From assembly GCA_021521415.1 (NCBI GenBank), contig JAIQDT010005806.1, forward strand, positions 62,001 to 126,000: a DNA stretch of 64,000 bases, in the 5' to 3' direction. This stretch comes from Bidens hawaiensis. Its lineage: Eukaryota; Streptophyta; Magnoliopsida; Asterales; Asteraceae. The notes under the pieces were generated by a model, which was not told the origin of the DNA, ran no database searches, and saw only the letters and a program-made list of their open reading frames with translations. How positions within the stretch are numbered: the first letter of the stretch is position 1; every line of letters begins with the position of its first letter. Of the stretch, positions 1 through 10,578 are shown piece by piece. The translations under genes and the position numbers were made by a program.

Positions 1-1281
1 AATGTCGAGAACATCGAAACTGCAGATACTGAGAAAGTGACTGGCGAAAGTGAAGCTTACATGGCAGAAGCTCAAAATGAAGCTTACATGGCAGATGTGA
101 AAGACCATCTCACTGAGGTAAGTACCAAACTCCCTTGTACTAAGTGTGAAAATCTGTCTGAACAATTGACAACTATAACTGATCAGTATGTTAGTTTGGA
201 TGCTCAATTTAAAACCTTAAAAGAAGATCATCATTTCACTAAAGCTAGAGAAAACAGTTATAAAGTGAAAATAAAAGCTAGTGAGAAAGATATTAGGAGT
301 CTTAAAGCAAATCTAGCTGAAAAAATTAAAGTAATTGATCTTAGCTATGAAGTATTAGAAGAGAAAACCAAACTAATAGCTGAAAGGGATAAACAGATAG
401 CTGATCACCAGGTGAAAGTGGTGGAACTAAACAGGAAACTTGAGAAATTCAGAAATTCCACCGCTATACTTGATCACCTCGTTAGTGATCAAGGTTCCCC
501 AGTTAAAAGGGGAGGAATTGGTTATCATGAAGTTCCACCACCTTACAATCATAATTACACTTATGATCCTAGTAATCAGAAATCTGTTGATGTTGATTAT
601 AGTCTGACAGGTCCGGTTAAGGTAACTATTAAAGATCCAGAAGTTAGTAAAGGCGAAACGAGTAAGCCTGTGTCTAATGTGAAGATTTCTGTTCCTAGTC
701 CTGTTTCATCAAACTCGGACAAGTCATCCGAGTCGAGTGAGACAAAAGAAAAGGCAGTGTTACCAAAAAGTGGAGAGAAACATAAAACAACTGAAAAGAA
801 ATCTCCACTAAACCCGTATGTCCCACCATATGTGAGACAAACGGGCAGTAATGCAGCCTCATCATCTAAAACAACTATTGAAAAGAAAGTTGAACACAGG
901 AGTTGTTTCAGATGTAATCAATTAGGACACCTAATTGTTGATTGCCCTCTGAAGCAGAGATTCAGAGGTGTGAGGCCTTCAAAAACTGAAAACAGAACTA
1001 ACAGTAACTACAATAGTGGTAAAACTGAAAACTCATCAAAGTTCAGAAATTGGACTAATTCAGGTTTTCAAAGAAAAAGATCTCAGTTTTTCACTGCTAA
1101 CAACCAAACCATAAGTAATAATTCATTTAATTCAAGAAGGTTTGGATGGCCTCAAAGTCAATCTCCAAGAAGGTATCCTTTTAGGACTTACAGAAATTAT
1201 TCTGATACTAACTTTGGACAGCCAAGGTACGGGATGTATCGAATAGGTCTTGGGTCCCCAGATTTTAATCATCTGCTTTAA
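1..1281 (+). pseudogene. Element B gag, C-terminal part (coiled coil and second zinc knuckle)
   Basis: The frame is open from the window edge to a TAA at 1279-1281. It has a long charged coiled coil (roughly residues 50-150), then a GIGYHEVPPPYNHNY motif shared with elements A and C, a Ser/Lys-rich linker, and a CCHC knuckle CFRCNQLGHLIVDC near 901-942. The tail is basic and Asn/Arg rich. Gag coats the element RNA and forms the particle. The repeated EAYMAEAQ/EAYMADV near the start looks like a small local duplication compared with element A. Relative to A, about 10 bases are missing near 1241, which puts the end of gag out of frame with pol. Confidence 0.85.
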
Positions 1282-1283
1282 TC

Positions 1284-2351
1284 GTGCAGGAACATTTGAA
1301 CAGGGCTGCAAACAATCAATGGGTTGTGGATAGCGGCTGTTCCCGGCACATGACGGGTAACAAGAGTTTGTTACACGAATGGAAACCTGTTTAGGGAGGA
1401 AGAGTGAGTTTCGCTGGAGAGAGCGGTGGAAGGATCACTGGAATTGGGACGGTGACTAACGGAAAGATGACGTTAGAGAAAGTAAATTTTGTTGAAGAAC
1501 TGAAGCACAATCTGCTGAGTGTTTCGCAGATCTGTGACAAAGATTACACCGTACATTTTACCAAGAATGAGGCGATCGTGCTATATCCTGGTTTCAAGAT
1601 ACCAGAGGATTGGATTGTTATGAAGGCTCCAAGAGAAAAGAACACGTATATTATGGACATGAGGTCGACTGAGATGGCCACAGAAGAATCGTGTCTTCTG
1701 TCGAAAGCAACTGAATCGGAGTCCGAATTATGGCATAGAAGAATGGGGCATATTCATCTTCGGAAAATGAACTACATTGTCAAGAATGGGCTTGTGCTGG
1801 GTGTTCCCTTGAAGAATTTTAACTTTGAAGACCAATGTTTATCATGCAAAAAGGGAAAGCAACACAAGAAATCCCATCGCACCAAGAAGGTTAACTCAAT
1901 AGTCAGTACCCAAGAACTACTTCACATGGATCTCTTTGGTCCCGTGAATGCAAAAAGCCTAGGAGGAACATCTTACTGCTTGGTGATCACTGATGATTTC
2001 TCTCGATACTCTTGGGTATATTTCCTGAAGTCAAAGGATGAAACTGTTCAGATGGTAATAAATTTGATTACCAAAGTTGAGAACATTATGGGAAAAAGAG
2101 TTAAATACATCAGGAGTGACAATGGGACTGAGTTCAAGAACTATCAGATGGAGCTCTTCTGCTTACAGAAAGGAATAGAACATCAGTACAGCGCTCCGTA
2201 TACTCCGCAACAAAATGGAGTGGCTGAGAGGAAGAACAGAACGTTAATTGAAGGATCCAGAACCATGCTGGCTGATTCGAAACTTCTTGTGGTGTTCTGG
2301 GCTGAAGCTGTTGCAACAGCCTGTTATATCCTTAATCGAGTAAGTAGATGA
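1284..2351 (+). pseudogene. Element B protease and integrase, truncated by internal deletion
   Basis: The frame starts after GTGCAG at 1284-1289 and reaches the protease active site (VVDSGCSRHMTG) near 1323-1358; a TAG at 1392-1394 breaks it. From 1404 come the GAG-pre-integrase HHCC zinc finger (LWHRRMGH ... CLSCKKGK) and the integrase core with its catalytic residues in MDLFGP, RSDNGTEF and NGVAERKNRT. At about 2340 the sequence jumps to one that lies some 340 bases further on in element A, so the C-terminal integrase domain is missing and the frame changes. Confidence 0.88.
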
Positions 2352-4260
2352 AAGAATTGCTTCGAAGATGATTTATGATGAGGAAGACAATTATGTGCAA
2401 CGACCGAAGTATGATGAATGTCAGCCTTCCTCGTCAAATGCTGTCGATACCCCTGCTGCCGCTACTGAAGAGGAATTCTTCAATCCATTTCACTCTCAAC
2501 AACAATCACCCACTGATGAGCTATCTTCGAATCTGGAAGACAATCTGCAAGTCAGTGCGTTTCCGACTACGAGAGTTCACAAAAATCACCCATTGGAGAA
2601 TGTGATAGGTGATCTGTCCGACGGTGTACAAACAAGACAAAGCTTGAATGAGCACACCTGTGTTTATACAAGCATTAAAGATTCAGGCATAATCAACGAA
2701 TGCTTGTACACCTGCTTCATCAGCCAGATTGAACCAAAGAACTATCAAATGGCTCTCAAGGACAACTCGTGGGTCAAAGCCATGCAAGAAGAATTAGCCC
2801 AGTTTAAGAAGATGGAGGTATGGAACTTGGTTGCAAAACCAAAGAATGTGCATGCGATTGGCACAAAATGGGTCTTCAAATGCAAGAGAGATGAGAAAGG
2901 GATTATTATCAGGAACAAGGCGAGGCTAGTTGTAAAAGGCTTTAATCAGCAAGAGGGGATCGATTATAATGAGGTGTTTGCTCCAGTCGCGAGATTGGAA
3001 GCCATTCGTTTGTTTTTGGCATTTGCTGCACATAAGGAGATGAAGGGATTTCATTTGGATGTGAAGAGTGCGTTCCTAAACGGTAAAGTCGATGAGGTTA
3101 TGTACGTTGAGCAACCTCCGGGTTTTCCTGACCCAGACTTTCCTGATCACGTATACAAGCTAAGTAAAGCACTGTATGGGCTACATCAGGCCCCTCGTGC
3201 CTGGTATTCCACACTATCCGACTACTTGCTTGAAAATGGTTTTGAATGAGGAAAGATTGATAGCACTTTGTTCTTCAAGAGAAAAGCGAGCGACTTTCTA
3301 CTGGTGCAAGTCTACGTGGACGACATCATCTTTGCTGCATCAAAAGTCGCCATGTGTCAGGAGTTTGAGGCCGTCATGAAGAAGAGATTTGAAATGAGTG
3401 CTATGGGTGAACTAACTTTCTTCTTAGGACTGCAGGTTGATCAGAAGAAAGATGGGATGTTCATTCATCAGACTAAGTATGTCCATGATGTTCTCAAACG
3501 CTTCAAGATGGAGGACAGCACTCCATACGATACTCCAGTCTGCGTCAACCACAAATTGGGTGCTGATTTAGACAATGATGCAGACGTGGACCCAACCCAA
3601 TATCGGGCAATAATAGGTTCTTTAATGTACTTAACTGCTTCTAGGCCTGATATAATGTTTGCAGTTTGTCTTTGTGCTCGCTTTCAGGCAAACCCAAAGG
3701 AATCTCACTTGAAGGGTGCGAAGAGGATTCTACGGTATCTCAAAGGCAAGCCTAAGCTGGGGTTGTGGTAAACGAGAGGAGGAGACTTGGAGTTGGTCGC
3801 CTACACGGATTCTGATTATGGAGGGTGCAATCAGAGTCGGAAGTCAACAACAGGTGGTTGTCAGTTTCTCGGAGGCAGATTAGTGTCATGGCAATGCAAG
3901 AAGCAGACCTCAGTCGCCATTTCAACCTGTGAAGCAGAATACACGGCAGCATCCAACTGCTGCTCCCATGTTCTTTGGATTTAACAGCAGTTGCGCGATT
4001 ATGGTCTGAATTTCACTCATACTCCTATTTGCATTGATAATACTGCTGCTATCTCAGTAACTAACAATCCCGTAAAACACAGTAAAACTAAACATATTGA
4101 CATCCGTCATCATTTTATACGGGATTGTGCTGAGAAGAAACTGATTGTGCTCGAAAAGGTTGATACGCTAGATAATTTTGCTGACATGTTTACGAAAGCG
4201 TTTGACAAAACTAGATTTCAAAACCTTGTTGAGCTGAATGGGATGATCAATCCCGAGTAA
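2352..4260 (+). pseudogene. Element B reverse transcriptase and RNase H, three in-frame stops
   Basis: One frame runs through the RVT_2 reverse transcriptase ([49 protein letters not shown], then the catalytic YVDDIIF) and into RNase H ([35 protein letters not shown]). It is interrupted by TGA at 3247-3249, TAA at 3769-3771 and TAA at 3982-3984, each a single-base change compared with relatives. The final TAA is 4258-4260. The product would copy element RNA into cDNA and digest the RNA; this copy cannot. Confidence 0.9.
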
Positions 4261-4309
4261 CCATGTTTTGTGACTTTGTTAAAAAAAAAAAAAAAAAACG
4301 TCACTATCG

Positions 4310-4575
4310 CTTAGAATTATGTTGGTTGCCTCAGTTTGAAGGACATATCTTCGGATATGTTTGGTCCTCATTTCTACTTGTAGAATATGTGGATAGCCAT
4401 TAACCAGATGACTGAAAGTGACCGGGGCGGTTTATGATGTGTTTTTATTATTTCGCTGAAAATTAGTCGTTCAAACTTAGTTAGAAGGACACATACTAGT
4501 ATGTGGTCGGTCCAGCTGATCCATTGGATCTTCAGGATAGCCGTTTACCTGAAGACTTTGACTTGATCGGGGCGA
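4310..4575 (+). ncRNA. Tandem two-hairpin RNA-like module in spacer (element B)
   Basis: Two copies 146 bases apart. Each has hairpin a bounded by GGAC and GGTCC (4341-4367 and 4487-4513), hairpin b (4372-4385 and 4518-4530), then the near-invariant GGATAGCCRTTWACC. In copy 1 hairpin a is ACATATC/GATATGT around TTCG; in copy 2 it is CACATA/TATGTG around CTAG. Hairpin b is TTCTAC/GTAGAA in copy 1 and GATCC/GGATC in copy 2. The stems change in sequence while staying paired, and element C carries the same tandem module (31930-32225). It acts presumably as RNA in the element transcript; function unknown. Confidence 0.6.
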
Positions 4576-5796
4576 TAGAAGTTAAAAAAAAAATTTTTCG
4601 GGAGATGAAATTATTTTTCAAGTCTACTACTTCGTAAGAAGTTCCTTTACTATGTTTACCAGAAAATTGATCCAACCTGGAAAATGATAGATATACTGAT
4701 TCTGTGTGCTTAACTAGTGAAGTTATAAGGCCTAAAAGACATTAGAACAGTCATTGTATGTCATGGTAGCTTTTTTATGGTGCGTAAAAGTATAAGTGAT
4801 ACTAACTAAATCTACTCGATTTTACTTGGAAACTCCTTATGAGTTGTGCATGTCTCCATATATATCTTTCCGAATGATAGGCAGAAAAGCGATTACCCAG
4901 TCATACACGAGCCCGTGAGTGTTCTGATTCCCGTGAAGATAACGTGTCAAGATACTGCAGTGATCCAGATTCGGGACTTGCAGTAGTTTATCGGAAGTTG
5001 TGTAAATGTTAAAAAGAAATGTGAGTTATTGAGACATTCTAGAGTTCATAAATTAATACTTTTCAATCAAGATGCAAGATAGAGAACGGGAAGAAGAGTC
5101 CAAAGATCGAAGAGTACTTACTATTTAATCAGACACTACGGGTCGAGGTCAACTTGGGGTGACTTGGGGAAAGCCAAATACGCTTTGAGAATAGATAGGA
5201 GGTATCATAATCTCTGAGTTGTTGCCCACTTAAGTTTTGAGCTTAATTGAACCTAACCCGTATCAAAGAAACGATGAAAACCATTCTAAGTTATTTACCT
5301 GCTTACAACCTGTTTCTTTATGTCATAATACAGCTGAACACGGATCTGTGTGACAGTCACGTAGTTAGTATGATTCCTGTTCGGATCTTTTCTAAAACAT
5401 GGTAGTCCCTATCGAGACTGAAATTTGATCCCGTGTACTTTATTTTTTAAAATTTTTCTACTTATGTAGTTGTATGATTTTATACCTGGTTACTTGGTCT
5501 TGATCGTATCATTTAACACTTTAAAGGTTGTTTTAAAACTTAATTGCAAATTGTTCAAATTATGGGATTTGTTTTGAAATTTTTTAATTTCAGCGAAGTT
5601 GTGCATAACTTCGCCTGCAATAGGCGAAGTTATCCATAACTTCGCCTGAATAAATCTGACCCTATATAAAGAAGAGTAAAGGTTAAACAGTTCATTATTT
5701 TCAAACCGGAGCGAACTTATCTTACTGTCAATCAGCGAACTTAATCTCTTAAACCTACAGCGAAGTTATCGATTATCATCTGTTCATTCTTTCTCG

Positions 5797-5801
5797 ATTT
5801 C
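5797..5801. repeat. Target-site duplication (left) of element A
   Basis: ATTTC here is repeated at 16977-16981 immediately after element A. Removing A and one ATTTC restores element B's spacer, whose order matches the same spacer inside A itself near 9720-9750. Confidence 0.95.
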
Positions 5802-6217
5802 TGTAGGTTCCTAGCCGGATCTACACGAGATATCGCGTACTACGCAGGTGCGGAATCCCTACGTAAGACGTTACGAGTATAGAAAACAATACGGTTAACA
5901 CACGATAATCAAACACGTTGTATACCAACCTTAAACACGTGATACGAAGATCACTTGATTACAGACTCTCTCTGACTCGAATACACGAAAACTCGTAAAC
6001 TGTTAACTAATCTATATCGAATAAGCCGTAAATAAAACCTTATATAATCACGACAACTTCGCCTGGCATGTTCAGGCGAAGTTGTCACTAACTTCGCTTG
6101 TCTAACAAGTTCGCCCATATCAGCGAACTTGTTAGCAACTTCGCTTATACAAAACATAAAACATTACAAACACGATTACAGACACTAGACACTGAACTAC
6201 TGACATCAGCACCAACA
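5802..6217 (-). repeat. Element A 3' LTR (416 bp)
   Basis: On the minus strand it runs from TGTTGGTG to GGAACCTACA. It carries two consecutive perfect hairpins and a TATA-like TATATAA (6041-6047). It differs from the 5' LTR at two bases plus one missing base near 6208. Confidence 0.95.
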
Positions 6218-6233
6218 GACTCCCCCTTGGCAG
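6218..6233 (-). other. Element A polypurine tract
   Basis: On the minus strand the sequence just before the 3' LTR is GCCAAGGGGGAGTC, the usual plus-strand primer of copia elements. It is identical in element B at 20571-20584. Confidence 0.9.
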
Positions 6234-6288
6234 TAGCTTCATCTCTTTAGCTTCAAACACGTGTCCTGTAATCTTCAACCTTGTATCT

Positions 6289-9180
6289 TCACGCATGCAC
6301 TCCTTCTCGAACACAAACAGACACAACCCTTTGATATTTCCTCGCTTCGTCCTTCCAAGCAGGAATATAAAAGATTTTCTTCTCATTGAGCACCTGCAGA
6401 TCAGCTTGCGATAAGTTTACCAAATGCATCGGATCGTAAACTCTTAGCACCTCTTGTTCATCCTCGTCTTCCATCACTGCCTCAGCTGTCTCACAATCTA
6501 CAAACCACCACTTTAGGTCTTTAAGCACATCCTTGGGCATAAGCTTCATCGGTACTTCTTTCAAACACCGGATCGGTTTATACTTCATAACCATCCAAGG
6601 TTTTCCATCAGCTCTCAAACCTCTATCATTGTCTTCAACAAGCTTTCCCTTTTGTGGTTTTAACAGCTCAAATTTCTTCTCTTTTATACTTTCTTTCCAA
6701 ACAATTTTCCCAATAACTCTAGCCATATTATCGTCACTTCGATTGATTAACCCCAATCTGGCTAAGTCTTTCACTTCACATTCCGGCAGTGTATTCAACG
6801 ATCTTAACAGTCTTTTAAAATACTGAATACCGTCATACCTTTTAATCACGAAGAGCCTCAACTGCTCATCATAGATCCAGCAAATAATCCCTTTCTTCGC
6901 TTCAGCATAGCCTTTAATGTTGTAACTCTTCTTAAACATCGTAGGAACCGCCGGTTTCTTCGTTTTGACGAACCACTGAGCATAGCTTTCTTTCCATCTA
7001 GGCTGCTCTTCCCATTCAGACTCATCACTTGCCATCTCTTTACTCATATCGGCTTTCTCAACATCTGGAATGTCATGCTCCACATTCTCTTTTACTATCT
7101 CTCCCTCTTCAATCTCATAATCAATCACAATATCTTCTCCAATCTTCTCTATCACATCACTCGGTAGAATATCATCATCACCAACCAAACCATCATCCAT
7201 CTCCTCTACGTCCACCACCACCACATCATCACCACCAGCTGCAGTTGTCGACTCCCCCTGAGTTGTGGAAGTCCCAAGAGCTTGATCAGTTCTTGGTAGC
7301 TCACCACCTGCATCTTTCGACGCATTGGGATCATCGTCTCTATCATTCCTTCTCTTCGTCCTCAACTCGTCGCCTTTACAGCTCGTCTCCCCCTGAGATG
7401 CCAAGAACTCCTTCAGAGCATCTATGATCTTTCCATGTTCTACCAGCAGGGACGACTGCATCTGATTCTCTGCAACTAGGCGTTGAATAGCCTGGGTCTG
7501 GATAAGATTCACCCTTGATTGTTCTGCCACGACCCGTTCAAGTGCTGCTATTCGTTCTGAGTCTGATAGGGTTGCATCGAAATCGAACCTCATATGCGAT
7601 AACTCGTGAGTGTACTGAGGAGGGATTTCCGATGTCACAGGGACCTCAGAAGTAGAAATAGACGTAACCGCAGGTGGTATCGTCATTGATAACCCTGCAG
7701 TGCCCACAACAGTTGACTCTATAAATTGTGCCACGACCTCCGATGGAGTAACGGTCGGAGGCGGCAATGAAACTATTTCCGGAGCCGAAAGTTGGAAAGT
7801 AGTGGGTGGGAGTCCAAAAGTAGATGAAGTAGCCACTACGGGAACACCCGTAGCGCTTGGCCTTGTAACCTGTAGTGATGAGGGAACCATTGTCATACCG
7901 GATAGTGCTGGTGGAGTGAAACGTACCACCCTAGAGCTCTCACCGGCTCCTGATCCTGCACCTATCCGTTCCCTTCTTGACCTCCTTATCAACTGTTGTA
8001 CCTCTTCCTCATAGTCTGACTCGTCATCATCATCTGTTCTCTTTCTTTTCCCATGTAGTCTTTCTCGAGTCACCATAATCCTTCTCGCCTCTGCCACTTC
8101 ATCATCTGAATCAGAACCAGCCGCCATAGCAGCTGTCCTAGTAACATGCACAGTCGAGGCACGTTCAACTGGGACCTGAACGTTCTCCTCTGGATCCACC
8201 CGATCCATATCAAAGAAGCCTTGACCACCAAATTCTGCATCAAGGTCCACGTTCTCCTCCGGTGACACAACAGGAGCAGCAGGTATAGCTTGAGGTGCTC
8301 CTGCCTGTTGTGGTGCCGGGTCCCTAAACTCATCCCCACGAGCAGGCACATACCCCGGGTTGATTAAGTACCCAAAGAGTGGAGTATGGCGAGGACGAAG
8401 CTCAGTTTTTCTCCTCGCACTGGAGGATCGACACTGGGCGAAGATCCGTTTGTTCACACTCTCTACATATCGGATCGGACGGCGCTGAGGAAGTGTTGGA
8501 GCAACATGATTTAAGATCATTTGAAGGAATCTTGGATACATGATGAACCGCTCACGCGCCATCGCTCTTCGTTGACGATCAATCTCGTAAAAGACCATCT
8601 GACTAAAGCTGAATCGCTTGTTGTAAGTCAGAGCAGTCATCGCTGACTGCATGGTCGCGCCCATGCCATCAGTGCCCGCCTTTCTCCCTGACATGCATAC
8701 TATCATAACATGCATGAGAAAGCGCCACTGGTCAAGCAGAAATCCCTTCCTTCTCTGCGAATCCCCCAAGGGACCAGAATAACCCATCCTCAAAAATGCT
8801 CCATCGCGGAAAGGAGCTACAAACTCTGTAGGGTCATCCATTGTCTCGTTTCCAAACCGCAGAGCCGCCCGGATATGTTCAGAAGAGAACTGAACAAGTT
8901 GATTGTTTACTGTTGCTCGCATCACCGGGGGTTCGACTCTACAGTCGTATTCCACGGTCTGCCAGAAATCCTCAATGTTGGGTAAGGATATCGGCAGAGT
9001 TGTTGTAATGGCGTGGAATATCCTCGAGCGTAAAAGGAATGTGATGATTTCGCGGAAATCATCAACTCTGCTCGCTTCCGGGTCTAAGGTGATATACATG
9101 TTGTGACCCGGGAAGAACTGTCTTTGTTGATCACCTCCGTCATCACCGCCTGCACCACCTGCTCCAGCAACAGCAGCCAT
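6289..9180 (-). CDS. ORF3 of element A, intact 963-residue protein of unknown function
   Basis: The frame is uninterrupted from ATG at 9180. Residues about 25-250 form a helical globular domain with W-R-F-L-M-H, CMSGRKAGT and MYPRFLQMI motifs. Residues about 280-520 are acidic and Pro/Ser/Thr rich. A short coiled coil follows (SERIAALERVVAEQ onward), then an acidic stretch and a C-terminal domain (about 720-960) with a W-Y-D ... IKRYDG-QYFKR core. The first and last domains recur in element C's ORF3. I see no signal peptide, membrane segment, zinc finger or enzyme motif, so it is not an obvious envelope. Similar proteins appear in plant annotations as synaptobrevin/longin-like, which I think is a misnomer (from memory). 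A splice-acceptor-like signal ends two bases before the ATG. Confidence 0.85.
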   Translation of the reverse strand: MAAVAGAGGAGGDDGGDQQRQFFPGHNMYITLDPEASRVDDFREIITFLLRSRIFHAITTTLPISLPNIEDFWQTVEYDCRVEPPVMRATVNNQLVQFSSEHIRAALRFGNETMDDPTEFVAPFRDGAFLRMGYSGPLGDSQRRKGFLLDQWRFLMHVMIVCMSGRKAGTDGMGATMQSAMTALTYNKRFSFSQMVFYEIDRQRRAMARERFIMYPRFLQMILNHVAPTLPQRRPIRYVESVNKRIFAQCRSSSARRKTELRPRHTPLFGYLINPGYVPARGDEFRDPAPQQAGAPQAIPAAPVVSPEENVDLDAEFGGQGFFDMDRVDPEENVQVPVERASTVHVTRTAAMAAGSDSDDEVAEARRIMVTRERLHGKRKRTDDDDESDYEEEVQQLIRRSRRERIGAGSGAGESSRVVRFTPPALSGMTMVPSSLQVTRPSATGVPVVATSSTFGLPPTTFQLSAPEIVSLPPPTVTPSEVVAQFIESTVVGTAGLSMTIPPAVTSISTSEVPVTSEIPPQYTHELSHMRFDFDATLSDSERIAALERVVAEQSRVNLIQTQAIQRLVAENQMQSSLLVEHGKIIDALKEFLASQGETSCKGDELRTKRRNDRDDDPNASKDAGGELPRTDQALGTSTTQGESTTAAGGDDVVVVDVEEMDDGLVGDDDILPSDVIEKIGEDIVIDYEIEEGEIVKENVEHDIPDVEKADMSKEMASDESEWEEQPRWKESYAQWFVKTKKPAVPTMFKKSYNIKGYAEAKKGIICWIYDEQLRLFVIKRYDGIQYFKRLLRSLNTLPECEVKDLARLGLINRSDDNMARVIGKIVWKESIKEKKFELLKPQKGKLVEDNDRGLRADGKPWMVMKYKPIRCLKEVPMKLMPKDVLKDLKWWFVDCETAEAVMEDEDEQEVLRVYDPMHLVNLSQADLQVLNEKKIFYIPAWKDEARKYQRVVSVCVREGVHA

Positions 9181-10578
9181 ATCTGCAACAAACAGGTTAA
9201 GTTAGATAAACTTCAAAGCGAATCACAAGTTCGCCTGTTACCATGAGCGAAGTTGTGATCTATTATGTACAGGCGAAGTTAAAGGTGGGGCGAAGTTGGG
9301 AAACAACTTCGCTTCAACTTGAACTTCGTCTGATAACTGTTATGTAAAATGGTCCAGGCGAAGTTACGGATAACTTCGCCTAATCACAACATCGCCTCAT
9401 AAACTGTTTCAAAATCAATAATTCGGCGAAGTTAAACCTCAGGCGAAGTTACGGATAACTTCGCCTAAACTGTAACTTCGCCGAATCCGAATCGGCAACA
9501 GTTAGGATTTTGAACGACGTGTAGATGATGATTTCGGAGATCGAGGACTCCGAAATACATGATTTTATGAAGTTTTAGACGTTCATGCAAATTACTATCA
9601 CGTAATATCAAGTTTGAAATTCGGGTGTTTAGGTTTCAAATAATCGAGGTCACGAAACGGGTCGTATCGACCTGTGATTAACATTAAAGACAATGACTAT
9701 ACGAATATAGAACCCTACACACCTTGAATCGACAATGAAATCGAGAAAGAAACACAGATTGATTGATGAAATAGAATCGATAAGTTCGCTGAAATATCGG
9801 AGGATAAGTTCGCTGGTTTTGAAAATTGTGAAACTGTTTGACCTTAAAACTTCTTTATATAGGGCCACAGATGTATCGGCGAAGTTGTGGATAACTTCGC
9901 CTATAAGGCGAAGTTATGCATAACTTCGCTGATATTAAAATTTTTCAAAACAAACCCCATAAATTGAACAATTTGCAATTAAGTTTTAAAACATCCTTTA
10001 AAGCGTTAAATGAAACGATCAAGACCAAGTAACCAGGTATAAAATCAAACAATTACAAAAGTAACAAAAATTTGAAAAAATTAAAGTACACGGGATCAAA
10101 TTTCAGTCTCGACAGGGACTACCATGTTTTAGAAAAGATCCGAACAGGAATCATACTAATTTCGTGACTGTCACACAGATCCGTGTTCAGCTGTATTATG
10201 ACATAAAGAAACAGGTTGTAAGCAGGTAATCTACTTAAAATGGTTTTCATCGTTTCTGTGATACGAGTTAGGTTCAATTAAGCTCAAAACTTAAGTGGGC
10301 AACAACTCAGAGATTATGATGCCTCCTATCTATTCTCAAGGCGTATTTGGCTTTCCCCAAGTCACCCCGAATTGACCTCGACCCGTAGTGTCTGATTAAT
10401 TAGTAATTACTCTTCGATCTTAGACTCTGCTTCCCGTTCACCTTCTTGTGTCTTGATTGATAATCATTATCATTATGAACTCTAGAAATTTTTTTTTTTT
10501 TTTAATCTAACATGTATATACACAACTTCAAGTAGAAAATAACTGCAAGTCCCGAATCTGGATCACTGCAGTGTCTTG
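9181..10578 (-). other. Element A spacer between pol and ORF3, with motif arrays and acceptor-like site
   Basis: Non-coding. Closest to ORF3 is a branch-like CTAAC (9201-9205) and CAG ending at 9183. The block 9207-9495 holds about ten exact GCGAAGTT/AACTTCGC 8-mers, many as facing pairs, and 9878-9932 holds four more. From 9990 to 10580 the sequence matches element B's spacer (4920-5550), including the 30-base match to element C's LTR end at 10541-10575. The hairpin module present in B is absent here because of the deletion at pol's end. Confidence 0.8.

Larger units (their letters stand above)
4261..5801 (+). other. Element B post-pol non-coding spacer, left part
   Basis: No coding potential is seen. 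Contents in order: an A18 run (4281-4298); a tandem two-hairpin module (4310-4575, listed separately); a stretch at 4655-4930 and another at 5120-5430 that are clearly alignable with the spacer of element C (32310-32580 and 32830-33160) although the families are diverged; a 30-base match to the 3' end of element C's LTR at 4951-4990; and inverted GCGAAGTT/AACTTCGC motifs at 5593-5650. The spacer continues at 16977 beyond element A. Confidence 0.8.

Noticed and set aside
5608..5645. loxP-like look of ATAACTTCGCC ... GGCGAAGTTAT
   Set aside because: Only nine bases of the arm agree with loxP, and the word is simply the family motif repeated dozens of times. No recombinase gene is near.
7029..7427. 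Open frames antisense to ORF3 and pol (for example 7029-7427 and 14559-15161)
   Set aside because: They mirror the composition of the sense gene and have no recognisable domain.
6289..9180. Envelope gene making element A a plant retrovirus
   Set aside because: No signal peptide, transmembrane segment or fusion-like stretch visible; length and position alone are not enough.
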